A stretch of DNA of 43,745 nt from DATMNI01 sp035570275. GTDB taxonomy: Bacteria; Acidobacteriota; Terriglobia; Bryobacterales; Bryobacteraceae. Below, one piece after another: positions 1-8,285 of this stretch. The stretch is from NCBI GenBank assembly GCA_035570275.1, contig DATMNI010000308.1, positions 1-43,745 of the forward strand. Direction: 5' to 3'. Numbering within the stretch: the first letter of the stretch is position 1; every line of letters begins with the position of its first letter. A program made the position numbers and the translations under genes. The notes beneath the pieces are model-generated. The model made no database searches. It saw nothing but the letters and a program-made list of their open reading frames with translations, and was not told the origin of the DNA.

Positions 1-296
1 GGTGAGCGAGATCGGGGCATAGAAAGACGTCCACCGGTCGCCCAAGGTTTTGGAAGCGGCCTACGATTCTGTGGGGCGGCCACCTCGTTTGTGGTTTTCG
101 AAGCTCAATACCCTGCCCGTCGGCGCCCCTGTCTATCTTTAGGTGCGCACTTCGCGATGCGGCCCGCAAGACTCGGGTCAGGATGGGATTCGCTGCTCCT
201 TTCCTGTCGGACTTTTTCATTTTTTATTGCATGCCGGTTGATCCCGGCGCACAATGAGCCCCACAAAATGTGGTTCAATCAGTGTACGTTACCGCC
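1..296. other. Left-edge stretch without a recognisable gene
   Basis: I found no convincing coding frame here. A frame of seven codons ends at a TAG near position 22 and could be the tail of a gene lying mostly outside the window, but it is too short to identify. The rest precedes uxaC and probably holds its promoter. No clear -35/-10 pair stands out. Confidence 0.4.
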
Positions 297-1700
297 ATGT
301 CTTTCATCCACGAAGATTTCTTGCTGTCCACCAAGACCGCGCGGCGGCTGTATCGTCAGTTCGCCGAGAACGAGCCCATCCTCGATTACCATTGCCACCT
401 GCCGCCGAAGGATGTGGCGGAGAACCGGCGTTTTCAGAACCTGTTTGAAATCTGGCTGGAGGGCGATCACTACAAGTGGCGCGCCATGCGGGCCAATGGC
501 GTGGACGAATCGTACTGCACCGGGAACCGGGACCCGTACCAGAAATTCATGGCGTGGGCGCGGACGGTGCCGGCCACGCTACGGAATCCGCTGTACCATT
601 GGACGCACCTGGAGCTGAAGCGGTATTTCGGCATCGATGAATTGCTCGACGAATCGAGCGCGGCCCGCGTTTGGGAACAGGCCAACGCGTTGCTGGCCAC
701 AGACGGGATGAGTGCGCACGGGATCCTGAGCCGGTTCGGGGTAAAGGCGGTCTGTACCACCGACGATCCGGTGGACGACCTGGCCTGGCACCAGGCGATC
801 GCGGACTCGGGACTGCACACCAAGGTCTTTCCCACGTTTCGGCCGGATAAGGCGCTGAACGTCCATGCGCCGGAACTGCTGAACCCATGGATCGCGAAGC
901 TGGAGGCGGCCACCAATACGACCATTTGCAAGCTGCCGGAGTTCGTGGACGCACTGAAGAAGCGGCACGACTTTTTCCACGAGATGGGTGGGCGGCTGAG
1001 CGACCACGGGTTGAACCACGCCTACGCCGCGTTCCCGACAGAGCACCAGGCGGCGGCGATTTTCGGGCGCGCGCGCGGGGGGCATACCGCGACCCGCGAG
1101 GAGCATTGCCAGTTCGCATCGTACATGATGCTGGTGTTCGGGCGGCTGGACGCGGAGAAGGGGTGGACCAAGCAGATGCACCTGGGGGCGCGGCGCAACA
1201 ATAACACGCGGCGCTTCCGGGAACTGGGTGCGGACGTGGGGTTCGATTCGATCGGCGACTGGCCGCAGGCCGACGCGATGGGCAACTACCTGGACCGTCT
1301 GGACCAGGAGAACGCGCTGCCGAAGATCATATTGTATAACCTGAATCCGGCCGATAATTACGCCATGGCTACCATGATCGGAAACTTTCAGGATGGGGCC
1401 ATCGCCGGGAAGATTCAGTTGGGGAGCGGCTGGTGGTTTCTGGATCAGAAGGAGGCCATGCACTGGCAGATGAACGCGCTTTCGAACTGCGGGCTGATTT
1501 CGCGGTTTTTGGGGATGCTGACGGATTCGCGGTCGTTCATGTCGTATCCGCGGCACGAGTACTTTCGGAGGGTGCTGTGCGACCTGTTCGGCAGGGACAT
1601 TGAAGCCGGAGAGTTGCCGGACAGCGACGAGCTGGTGGGGCCGACGATCCGAGGAATTTGTTATGGCAATGCCAGCAAGTTTTTGGGGTTGAACATATAA
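297..1700 (+). CDS. uxaC: Uronate (glucuronate/galacturonate) isomerase
   Basis: Isomerises D-glucuronate to D-fructuronate and D-galacturonate to D-tagaturonate, the first cytoplasmic step of uronic acid breakdown. The 467-residue product fits the family length of about 470. It opens with MSFIHEDFLLS, followed by the metal-binding DYHCHLPP motif of the amidohydrolase superfamily (HxH near residue 33) and the strongly conserved GDHYKWRAMR block. I chose the ATG at 297 because it matches the family's N terminus. An in-frame GTG at 270 would add nine unconserved residues. No strong Shine-Dalgarno sequence is visible. None of the usual partners (uxaA, uxaB, uxuA, kdgK) lies in the window, so the rest of the pathway must be encoded elsewhere. 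A 206-residue unknown gene follows 40 bp downstream and may be cotranscribed. Confidence 0.96.
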   Translation: MSFIHEDFLLSTKTARRLYRQFAENEPILDYHCHLPPKDVAENRRFQNLFEIWLEGDHYKWRAMRANGVDESYCTGNRDPYQKFMAWARTVPATLRNPLYHWTHLELKRYFGIDELLDESSAARVWEQANALLATDGMSAHGILSRFGVKAVCTTDDPVDDLAWHQAIADSGLHTKVFPTFRPDKALNVHAPELLNPWIAKLEAATNTTICKLPEFVDALKKRHDFFHEMGGRLSDHGLNHAYAAFPTEHQAAAIFGRARGGHTATREEHCQFASYMMLVFGRLDAEKGWTKQMHLGARRNNNTRRFRELGADVGFDSIGDWPQADAMGNYLDRLDQENALPKIILYNLNPADNYAMATMIGNFQDGAIAGKIQLGSGWWFLDQKEAMHWQMNALSNCGLISRFLGMLTDSRSFMSYPRHEYFRRVLCDLFGRDIEAGELPDSDELVGPTIRGICYGNASKFLGLNI

Positions 1701-1740
1701 AGTTCGCGGGCGCGAGGCCGATAAGACATCCGGGAGCAAC

Positions 1741-2361
1741 ATGTCGAGGGCAATTACGATGTTAGGGGAAAAGGTGTGGGATCTGCCGCCGCTGATTTTG
1801 CATCCGTTTAATGAGCACGTGGCTCCTTGCGCGCTGCTCGAAAACTCGAAGGCGGCTTTAATGCTTTCGGGCTTGATACCGAACGACGGAACGGATCGGG
1901 ATGAGTTGAAGAAGCGGCTATTGTCGGGCCGGTATGCGGAAATCCGGATGCTGTACTATTTGGGGAAGGACGTGTTCCGCTGGATCGAGCAGTGCGGCGA
2001 ATGGGCGTCCCGGGTGCCGGAGCTGGAAAGTTTGGAAATCCACCGGCAGAGCTTCGCCGGTCTGTTGACGGCTAATCCACCTCCATCCGTACGAGAGAAA
2101 CTGGTTCGCTGGGGGGTGCTAGACTATGTCTCCATCTTTTCGCGATCCATCGGGCTAAATGCGCTGTTTGCGCAACCACCGGCGTTCGAGCAGTTGGCCG
2201 AGGATTTTCTGCGCAACTATCACCGCTACGCGGACACGCTCTATCGCTGCTTCGCGGAGTCCCAGCCGCACGGCGACCTCGACGCGACGAATTTCCATTT
2301 CGAACTGTACGCTTCGGGCGAGTACTCGCGAATGCTGGAAAACGAGTGGGCCGGGGGGTAG
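1741..2361 (+). CDS. Conserved-looking hypothetical protein downstream of uxaC
   Basis: A 206-residue soluble protein that I do not recognise. The ATG is preceded by GGGAG at a workable distance. The sequence is rich in aromatic and charged residues (IRMLYYLGKDVFRWIEQ, NYHRYADTLYRCF), predominantly helical in look, with no signal peptide, membrane segment or nucleotide-binding motif. Codon use matches uxaC, which ends 40 bp upstream on the same strand, so joint transcription is plausible. That would suggest a role near sugar acid metabolism, but this rests on position alone. The C terminus ends in a Gly-Gly next to a 250-bp gene-poor stretch. Confidence 0.75.
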   Translation: MSRAITMLGEKVWDLPPLILHPFNEHVAPCALLENSKAALMLSGLIPNDGTDRDELKKRLLSGRYAEIRMLYYLGKDVFRWIEQCGEWASRVPELESLEIHRQSFAGLLTANPPPSVREKLVRWGVLDYVSIFSRSIGLNALFAQPPAFEQLAEDFLRNYHRYADTLYRCFAESQPHGDLDATNFHFELYASGEYSRMLENEWAGG

Positions 2362-2611
2362 GCGTTCGATCTTGGGGCGTCAGGCCTTGGGACGCTGGTC
2401 TGGTTGTGATCGCCAGGGATCGGTAAACGCTAGGCGACCGGGAGGATTTAGCGCTCAGACGCCGGACTCGGGACCACTGCGGGCTAAAGTCCGAGATGAC
2501 GAAGATGACGACCAACCCTCAAGATGAACCGTGAAGCAGGTTCGCGATTGCGAGTTGGGACTAAGCACACGACACCGCAGCCAGCCCATAAAAAGGTCTC
2601 AAGAGTGCTGA

Positions 2612-3388
2612 TCACGGCGAACCTTTCAGAAGCGGTATGTAGTCAGGGCTGCCGGAAATGGTGTTATGGCCCGTGCCAAGTAACACGGCATAGGACGCAA
2701 CTCCGCTTTTGAAGCGGGATCGAAGTAACTCCGTGCTTGATCGCGGGACGATCTCGTCATGGTCCGCGGCAATGATCAGCGTAGGCGCAGTTACGTTGGG
2801 CGCGAACCTCCAGGATTCGAACTTGTCTAACAGTAGCCACCTCACGGGAACGTAGGGAAATTCGCGGGCAGCAAGCTCTTGGAGGCTGTCGTAAGGAGTG
2901 ACAAGAACTAACCTCGCGACGGCCCGACGGCTGGCGACATAAACGGCAATTCCGCTGCCCAAGCTGCGCCCCACTACGTCGACATCCGGATGCTTGGCAT
3001 GCACTTCGTCAAAGAGGCTCAGCGCATCGGCGAAAAGGGAGTCTTCGGACGGCCTACCTGAACTACCCCCATAGCCTCGATAGTGCAGCAGGTAGATCGC
3101 ACTGTCTGGAAATCCGGCTGAAAAGCCAGGCATGTTTAAAGAGACGTCCTCCGCGTTCCCCCCGAAATATATGAGAGCACGTCTGCTTTCTTTCGGTCGC
3201 GTGCACACCATTACCCGCGCCTTTCTAACAGGCAAAGTGATCATCGTCGCATCGCCATTGCCTGAGCCAGGTTGAGGGAAGTAGATAAGAGAGCGTTGAA
3301 AGAAGAACAGTACTCCGCACAGGCCTAGATAGACAAGAGCTATCCCACGCAGCACCGTGCGAAGCGCACGCCACATGCGAGTTTCCAT
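2612..3388 (-). CDS. Membrane-anchored alpha/beta hydrolase
   Basis: A 258-residue serine hydrolase of the alpha/beta fold, resembling Bem46/FrsA-type esterases. Residues 13-37 form one hydrophobic segment (LRGIALVYLGLCGVLFFFQ), a signal anchor, followed by the SLIYFP entry typical of this group. The nucleophile elbow GRSLGSG gives Ser142, the acid is probably Asp211 in AADHDEIVP, and the histidine is His241 in GTGHNT. An oxyanion-type HYRGYGGSSG loop precedes the elbow. I chose the ATG at 3388 because the frame further upstream is unconserved-looking and lacks the anchor. The substrate is unknown. The gene stands alone, downstream of hicB on the same strand with a 266-bp gap. Confidence 0.88.
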   Translation of the reverse strand: METRMWRALRTVLRGIALVYLGLCGVLFFFQRSLIYFPQPGSGNGDATMITLPVRKARVMVCTRPKESRRALIYFGGNAEDVSLNMPGFSAGFPDSAIYLLHYRGYGGSSGRPSEDSLFADALSLFDEVHAKHPDVDVVGRSLGSGIAVYVASRRAVARLVLVTPYDSLQELAAREFPYVPVRWLLLDKFESWRFAPNVTAPTLIIAADHDEIVPRSSTELLRSRFKSGVASYAVLLGTGHNTISGSPDYIPLLKGSP

Positions 3389-3654
3389 TGTTGGATGATA
3401 ACACCTCGCATAGTTCGTTCCATATTGAATGCCAGCAAGTAATGATCGCCGGGCCCGACCCGTCGTAACCATAGAGCGATAGGGGCCAGGCCACAAGGAC
3501 GCGTGGGTTACTGATATGTGACAGCTAAAACGAGAGATGGTGCTTGACGGCGAAGTGTTTAGAAATGCGATCGCTGTCGGGAAATCCCTTCGCACGATCG
3601 GCCTCAGGCTCTCATCTGGTTGACATGGAGGGGATAGCCGGCGTTGACCAATCA

Positions 3655-4092
3655 TCACGCGGCATCGTCGAACGTCACCACGATCCGCTTGCCCAGCGCC
3701 ACCAGTGCGGCCTGAATCTTCTCCGGTCTGGTGTCGTGCTTCGGGTTCAGCATGCGCCGAACCACGGTTCGCTTAACGCCGAGACGCCTGGCAAGCCCGC
3801 TGTTGGTTGTGCCGCGTTCCCGGATCGCGAGGTACAGAGCCAACTTTGGCGCAAGATAAAGCGGGACGCTTATGAGACGCTGGCCGCGTTTGGCCTTCGA
3901 GGGTGGTGGAATCTGGTCGCCGCGAGCAATTCGCCCGGCAATCGCTTCCGCCAGGCAGTCCGTGGCCTGCACTAGCGTATCTGCCAGGTCGTCTCCTCCG
4001 GTGAGCGCTTCGGATAGGTCCGGAAACCGCACGTGGAACCCCTTGCCGTTGCCCTCGCGTAAAAAGGTGGCAGGGTAGCTGGCGGTGAACAT
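3655..4092 (-). CDS. hicB: HicB-family antitoxin with C-terminal DNA-binding domain
   Basis: A 145-residue antitoxin. The N-terminal half has the HicB RNase H-like fold signature (tyrosine/phenylalanine-rich strand, GFHVRFPDLSEALTGGDDLADTL, then an A-rich helix ending in EAIAGRIARGDQIPPPS). The C-terminal part reads as a helix-turn-helix (TNSGLARRLGVKRTVVRRMLNP) that would bind the operon's own promoter. The start is fixed by AAAGGAGG nine bases upstream and by the TGATG overlap with the preceding hicA frame. That hicA is broken by two frameshifts (next entry), so this antitoxin appears intact but without a working partner at the locus. It may persist as a regulator or protect against related toxins elsewhere, which is inference. 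Confidence 0.9.
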   Translation of the reverse strand: MFTASYPATFLREGNGKGFHVRFPDLSEALTGGDDLADTLVQATDCLAEAIAGRIARGDQIPPPSKAKRGQRLISVPLYLAPKLALYLAIRERGTTNSGLARRLGVKRTVVRRMLNPKHDTRPEKIQAALVALGKRIVVTFDDAA

Positions 4093-4299
4093 CAGAGGTC
4101 CTCCTTTCGAATGCCCAGTTGTTTGCACATGTCGGCCAGCAAACCCGGGCCGCTCTTGAGGTCCTTCGCTATAACGAATCGCCCGCCGAGATATAAACGG
4201 TGCCGTGGCTGCCAACTCCGCGTTCGGGACTCCAGCGGCAGGTGAGCTTGGCTTCTTTGCGGCATTCTTCACTTTGCGGAGGAACTCGCTGCCCCTCAC
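4092..4299 (-). pseudogene. hicA: hicA toxin remnant with two frameshifts
   Basis: Three reading frames must be joined to recover a HicA-type mRNA interferase. Frame one gives VRGSEFLRKVKNAAKK from a GTG at 4299. A second frame gives KLTCRWSPERGVGSHGTVY, which contains the catalytic-histidine GSHG motif. A third frame gives LGGRFVIAKDL through ADMCKQLGIRKEDL and stops in the TGATG overlap with hicB. The first shift fits loss of one base after the AAG AAG codons. The second fits gain of a TA dinucleotide (TATAT where TAT would keep frame). Joined, the protein is about 68 residues, normal for HicA. Two shifts in 200 bp beside an intact hicB argue for real decay rather than one read error. Confidence 0.85.
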
Positions 4300-4349
4300 G
4301 TCCTCATTGTCGAACACATTTGTTCGATTCTAAACCCCGCCTGGCAGCA

Positions 4350-4443
4350 ACGGATGCCAGTGGCCGGTGGCTGGTGGCCGGTGGCCGGTGAAACCAGGGG
4401 CCGCGGCGCACTAACCCACCGGCATCTGGCCACCGGCATCCAG
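4350..4443. repeat. GGCCGGTGG-type imperfect repeats and hairpin
   Basis: The word TGGCCGGTGG or close variants recurs several times from about 4358 to 4388. An inverted form, CCACCGGCATCTGGCC, is followed by CACCGGCATCC up to about 4442. The two ends (GGATGCCAGTGGCC and GGCCACCGGCATCC) can pair imperfectly, giving a cruciform or RNA hairpin just ahead of the LarA-like gene. No T-tract follows, so this is not a classical terminator. Confidence 0.7.
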
Positions 4444-4465
4444 CATCCGTTAGAATGGGATCGCT

Positions 4466-5749
4466 ATGCAATTTCCACGTCTGATTCTTGTTCGCCAGAA
4501 GTTTCCCGACCGCCGCATTCCCGACGTGGCGGCCGAAGTCCACAAGCAGCTCGCCGGCTCCGCATTTGCTGCCCGGCTGAAGCCAGGGTCGCGCATCGCC
4601 ATTGGCGTGGGCAGCCGCGGCATCCACAGCATCGCCACCATCGTCCGCAACGTGGTGCGGTTCTGGAAGGACCAGGGAATGAAACCCTTCATCTTCCCGG
4701 CGATGGGCAGCCACGGGGCGGCAACGGCGGCCGGGCAGGCGGATGTGCTGGCGCATTACGGCATCACGGAAGCCGCCATTGGGTGCCCGGTGGTGAGCCA
4801 GCTCGAAGTGGTCTCGCTGGGCAAAACGGAAGACGGCATAGAGGCCTTCATGGATAAGATGGCCTACGAATCGGATGGCGTGATGCTGGTGGGCCGGGTG
4901 AAGTGGCACACGGATTTCGCCGGCAAGATCGAAAGCGGCCTGTTCAAGATGATGGCCATCGGGTTGGGCAAGTTCGCCGGAGCGCAGCGTTACCACGCCT
5001 ATGCCTACCGGCTGGGTTTGGAGCATGTGATCCGCAGCATCGGGCGGCAGGTGCTGAAGTCGGGCAAGATTCTGGGCGGGCTGGCGATTCTGGAAGACGC
5101 CTACCATAACACCGGGAAACTGGACGCGGTGCCGGTGGAAGCGATGGAGCAGCGCGAGGAGGAGAATCTGGCGCTGGTGAAGACGTGGATGGGCAAGGTG
5201 CCGATGGATCTGGACATCCTGGTGATGGACGAGATCGGCAAGAACATTTCGGGCGCGGGGATGGATACGAAGGTGGCGAACCGGGGGGTGATGGGCGAAT
5301 ACAATCCGTGGCCCGACACGCCCAGGTTCGAGCGGATTTTCGTGCGCGATCTGAGCGAGCTGACGTACAACAGCGCGGTGGGGCTGGGTATGGCGGACGT
5401 GGTGACGGACCGGCTGGTGAACCGCATCGACTGGCAACCCACGCTGATCAATTCGTTGACGGCGAATACACCGGCGGCGATTCGCACGCCGATTCATTTC
5501 GCCACCGACCGGGAGTGTATCGAGCGGGTGGCGCCCACGGTGGGCAAACTGGATCTGGGCGAGGTTACGTACGGGTGGATCCGCAACACCATGGAATTGA
5601 ACAGGCTGGCGTTGAGCGAGAATGTGCGGGCGGCCGTTGAGAGCAATCCGCTGCTGGAAGTGGAGGCGACGCTGGATTTCGAATTCGACGGCAAAAATAA
5701 TTTGATCAGCCCGTTTATGCCGGTGGAAGAGACGGCGGGGGCGCACTAA
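4466..5749 (+). CDS. LarA-like (DUF2088) protein, putative nickel-pincer racemase/epimerase
   Basis: A 427-residue cytoplasmic protein with the lactate racemase N-terminal-type fold. The family motif MGSHGAATAAGQ sits near residue 75, equivalent to the histidine loop of LarA. It is followed by VKWHTDFAGKIESG and KMMAIGLGKFAGAQRYH, which carry candidate catalytic histidines and lysines. The block MDEIGKNISGAGMDTKV near residue 255 is typical of this subgroup rather than of true LarA. Family members isomerise 2-hydroxy acids with a nickel pincer nucleotide made by LarB, LarC and LarE, none of which is in this window. The substrate cannot be read from the sequence; a sugar acid is an inference from uxaC 2.7 kb away. 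Translation starts at the ATG after a weak GGGAT. Confidence 0.8.
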   Translation: MQFPRLILVRQKFPDRRIPDVAAEVHKQLAGSAFAARLKPGSRIAIGVGSRGIHSIATIVRNVVRFWKDQGMKPFIFPAMGSHGAATAAGQADVLAHYGITEAAIGCPVVSQLEVVSLGKTEDGIEAFMDKMAYESDGVMLVGRVKWHTDFAGKIESGLFKMMAIGLGKFAGAQRYHAYAYRLGLEHVIRSIGRQVLKSGKILGGLAILEDAYHNTGKLDAVPVEAMEQREEENLALVKTWMGKVPMDLDILVMDEIGKNISGAGMDTKVANRGVMGEYNPWPDTPRFERIFVRDLSELTYNSAVGLGMADVVTDRLVNRIDWQPTLINSLTANTPAAIRTPIHFATDRECIERVAPTVGKLDLGEVTYGWIRNTMELNRLALSENVRAAVESNPLLEVEATLDFEFDGKNNLISPFMPVEETAGAH

Positions 5750-5781
5750 GAAGCCACCAGCGGCAGCGGGTTGAGCCGGTG

Positions 5782-7023
5782 CTATTTGCAGCAGATCTGG
5801 CTGGAGATCAGGGTCGCCGGCGTCATGGTTGGAGCGGCGGCGATGTAGTGCGTTTCGCCCAGGCGGCGGTAGACGTCGCCGGCGATGCCTGCTGCCAGCG
5901 GGCCGATGGCCGGACGGCCGCCGGTTAGCAGAACCACCACTACCAGTTTCTTGTTGCCGACATCGTTGAAGGAGCCGAACCAGCCCAGGTGCGTGTGGTT
6001 TTCGCTGCAGGTGCCGGTCTTGCCGGCAATCACGCCGTCTTCCCTGGCCCGGTGCGCGGTGCCAAATTCAACGGCGCCACGCATTCCCGGTTTAACCACG
6101 GGTATCAGACTCTCGATGTCCAGGCGGCGCTTGACGCGCGGGACGAAACTCCGCCCATCTTCCGCGGTCCGCGGATATTGCAGGTAATAAAGCGTACCGC
6201 CGTTAGCAATGGCAGACATCAGGGCTGCCAGTTGCAGCGGGGTCTGCTGAATTTCCTCGCCGAAGCTGGTGAGCATGCCCATGCCACCGTTCTTGGGAGG
6301 CGCGGAAGGATAGTGGCCGGGTTGTTCGCCGGCGATGTTCAACCCGGCCTTTTCCCCATAGCCGAACAGTCGCGAGTAGTAGCTGACCCGTTCGAAGCCC
6401 AGCTTTTCTCCCAGGGTGGCGAAGTAGTAGTTGTTGGAATGCGCCAGCGCGTAGGTCAGGTCCATGCGCATGCCGTGAACCCGGTATTTGGTTTCCGGCT
6501 GGATCACCTTCTCGCTCAGGCCGGCCAGCGCCACCGAGACCTTCACCGTGGAGCAGGGCTGGAAGCCGGAGCCGAGAGCCAGTTTCTGGTTCACCATGGA
6601 CAGAACGCGGCCGGTTGCGGAGTCGACTACCACCACCGATCCGTTGTATTGGCCAAGCGCCTCGACGGCTATCCGCCGGACGTCCATATCCTCGCCATCG
6701 ATATTGTCGCCGTCGGTGGAATCGGCATAAGTCGGCTGCGTCCAGGGCCCGCCTGCGATGACCGCGGCCGGTGCGGGGGCTGCGGCGACGGGTCCCATGC
6801 GACGCGCCGTCTGGCCCGAAACCTTACGAATGGGTACGGCCAGGGACCCTATGGGCACCGTCGCTACGTGCGCAACTGCCGCATGCGCGGCGACCCGGTG
6901 AGCCGCGGGACGATGACGTTTGCGTTTTGGTGGAATGGCGCCAAATGCAAGTGCTGCAATGAGGTGGAGCGCCAGGGCGAAGCTGGCGAGGCGAAAAACT
7001 AGCGAGTGAAGTGGCTTTTTCAT
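5782..7023 (-). CDS. Penicillin-binding transpeptidase-domain protein
   Basis: A 413-residue exported serine acyl-transferase. An N-terminal signal or anchor (residues 8-29) precedes a His/Ala/Arg-rich linker. The transpeptidase domain spans about 125-395 and has all three active-site motifs: STVK with nucleophile Ser158, SNN at 196 and KTGT at 335. It lacks the large dimerisation domain of high-molecular-weight PBPs, so it may be a small D,D-transpeptidase or a class D beta-lactamase-like relative; motifs alone do not decide between these. Two cysteines close the C terminus (SSQICCK). The ATG at 7023 is preferred over a TTG at 7035. Upstream, ACGGTGAGTTGT occurs twice in tandem and appears to include the ribosome-binding region. 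The gene is convergent with the LarA-like gene. Confidence 0.88.
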   Translation of the reverse strand: MKKPLHSLVFRLASFALALHLIAALAFGAIPPKRKRHRPAAHRVAAHAAVAHVATVPIGSLAVPIRKVSGQTARRMGPVAAAPAPAAVIAGGPWTQPTYADSTDGDNIDGEDMDVRRIAVEALGQYNGSVVVVDSATGRVLSMVNQKLALGSGFQPCSTVKVSVALAGLSEKVIQPETKYRVHGMRMDLTYALAHSNNYYFATLGEKLGFERVSYYSRLFGYGEKAGLNIAGEQPGHYPSAPPKNGGMGMLTSFGEEIQQTPLQLAALMSAIANGGTLYYLQYPRTAEDGRSFVPRVKRRLDIESLIPVVKPGMRGAVEFGTAHRAREDGVIAGKTGTCSENHTHLGWFGSFNDVGNKKLVVVVLLTGGRPAIGPLAAGIAGDVYRRLGETHYIAAAPTMTPATLISSQICCK

Positions 7024-7210
7024 ACTAAGAGACAACTCACCGTTCTAAGAAACAACTCACCGTTGCGGTGAGTACCCCGTTTCGGTTAAGTACCCCGTCG
7101 CAGTGAGTACCGGTGGGATTGCCAGAGCGGCCCTCTCGGCTAAATTTCAGCCTGCTTGGCTAATTTCAAGCTGCTTGGCTAATTTCAAACCTTCTTGGCC
7201 ATTTCAACTG
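7024..7210. repeat. Three consecutive blocks of short imperfect tandem repeats
   Basis: Block one (7024-7063) is two 20-bp copies ending in ACAACTCACCGT. Block two (7064-7115) is three copies of about 17 bp around GTGAGTACCCCGT. Block three (7131-7210) is four copies of about 20 bp around TGCTTGGCTAATTTCAA. The blocks fill most of the gap between the divergent PBP and uracil-DNA glycosylase genes. Block one overlaps the 5' leader of the PBP gene. Confidence 0.9.
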
Positions 7211-7302
7211 TCCGACCGGAGCAGCCAGACATCTTAATTGTGCACAGTCACACGGTATTTCGTCAAGCTAAATCTCCTCTATTCTGACAGGGAGAGGCTT
7301 TT

Positions 7303-7998
7303 TTGTTAGAAATACTTCAACAGGAAATCGTGGCCTGCGGGCGGTGCCCGCGTTTGCGGGAGTACACGGCCCAGATTGCATGCGTGAAGCGGCGCGCGTA
7401 TCGCGATTGGGAGTATTGGGGGAAGCCGGTACCCTCGTTTGGGGATCCGCGGGCACGGGTGCTGATTTTGGGGCTGGCGCCGGGAGCCCATGGCTCCAAC
7501 CGAACCGGCCGCATGTTCACGGGCGACGGTTCGGGAAACATGCTGTACGGCGTGCTTTACAAGACCGGGTTCGCCTCCCAACCCGGCAGCAGTTCGCGCG
7601 ACGACGGGCTCACGCTGCGCGACGTCTACATCACGGCCGCGGCCCACTGCGCGCCACCGGGCAACAAACCGGCCCCGGAGGAACTGCGTAACTGCCGCCC
7701 GTACTTCGAGCGCGAACTGGACCTGCTGAAAGACCTGAAGGTGCTGGTGGCCCTGGGAAAGATCGCCTTCGACACGTACCTGGATGTGCTGAAGGCGCGC
7801 GGCGTAATCCGCTCGCGCGCGCCCTTCGTGTTCGGCCACGATTGCCAGTTCACCACCGCACCCGGCCAGCCGATTCTGGTGAGTTCGTACCACCCGAGCC
7901 AGCAAAACACGTCCACCGGCAAGCTCACCGAGAAGATGCTGGTGGACGTGTTCCGGCGGGCGCGCCGACTGGCCGAAAAAGCCAGCCTAGAAGACTAG
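7303..7998 (+). CDS. Family 5 uracil-DNA glycosylase (UdgB type)
   Basis: A 231-residue DNA repair enzyme that excises uracil and other deaminated bases. Motif A reads GLAPGAHGSNRTGRMFTGD (residues 57-75), the family 5 form in which the usual catalytic Asp/Asn is replaced. The second motif is YHPSQQNTSTGKLT near the C terminus. Four cysteines (C12, C15, C116, C131) have the spacing of the [4Fe-4S] site of family 4/5 enzymes. The TTG start at 7303 follows GGAGAGG by five bases and gives the normal N terminus ahead of CGRCPRL. The gene stands alone. Its stop codon lies inside the left end of a dispersed repeat element. Confidence 0.93.
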   Translation: MLEILQQEIVACGRCPRLREYTAQIACVKRRAYRDWEYWGKPVPSFGDPRARVLILGLAPGAHGSNRTGRMFTGDGSGNMLYGVLYKTGFASQPGSSSRDDGLTLRDVYITAAAHCAPPGNKPAPEELRNCRPYFERELDLLKDLKVLVALGKIAFDTYLDVLKARGVIRSRAPFVFGHDCQFTTAPGQPILVSSYHPSQQNTSTGKLTEKMLVDVFRRARRLAEKASLED

Positions 7999-8260
7999 CG
8001 AGGGTGCGCTTCAGACCGAAACTGTTCTTCACCGCAGAGCCGCAGAGAGAGCGCTGCGAAGCCTTTGAAGATGGTTGAGGCCGTGACCTTTACGCACCGC
8101 TGCGTGGCGATAGCCCACCATGTCTCGGCTTCCTCGGCGCTCCAACCTCGGCATATACGGCGGCAACCCTACCTGTGTGTAAGGCATGCCTCTGTGCCAC
8201 TTCTCTGCGATTCCTCCGCGTTTCGGCGTCTCTGCGGTTAACAGAAACTTGACTCATTCG
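7995..8260. repeat. Dispersed MITE-like element, copy 1 (266 bp)
   Basis: This stretch closely matches 18618-18990. Both begin CTAGCGAGG and both end with TCTCTGCGGTTAACAGAAAC and a GACTCATTC word. The left part has TTCACCGCAGAGCCGCAGAG; the right end read in reverse has TTAACCGCAGAGACGCCGAAAC. The element therefore has imperfect terminal inverted repeats of CRCAGAG words. There is no open reading frame of substance. Copy 1 lacks about 105 bp present in copy 2 after GAGCGCTG. Confidence 0.9.
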
Positions 8261-8285
8261 CATCAAATTCGCGAATCCAAGTCCC

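Noticed and set aside
579..1742. A 387-codon frame antisense to uxaC
   Set aside because: Shadow of a well-recognised gene with no motifs of its own.
4304..5746. A 480-codon frame antisense to the LarA-like gene
   Set aside because: His/Arg-rich antisense artefact; the + strand protein has family motifs.
7131..7210. Possible CRISPR array
   Set aside because: Repeats of about 20 bp are directly adjacent, imperfect and have no spacers; no cas genes are present.
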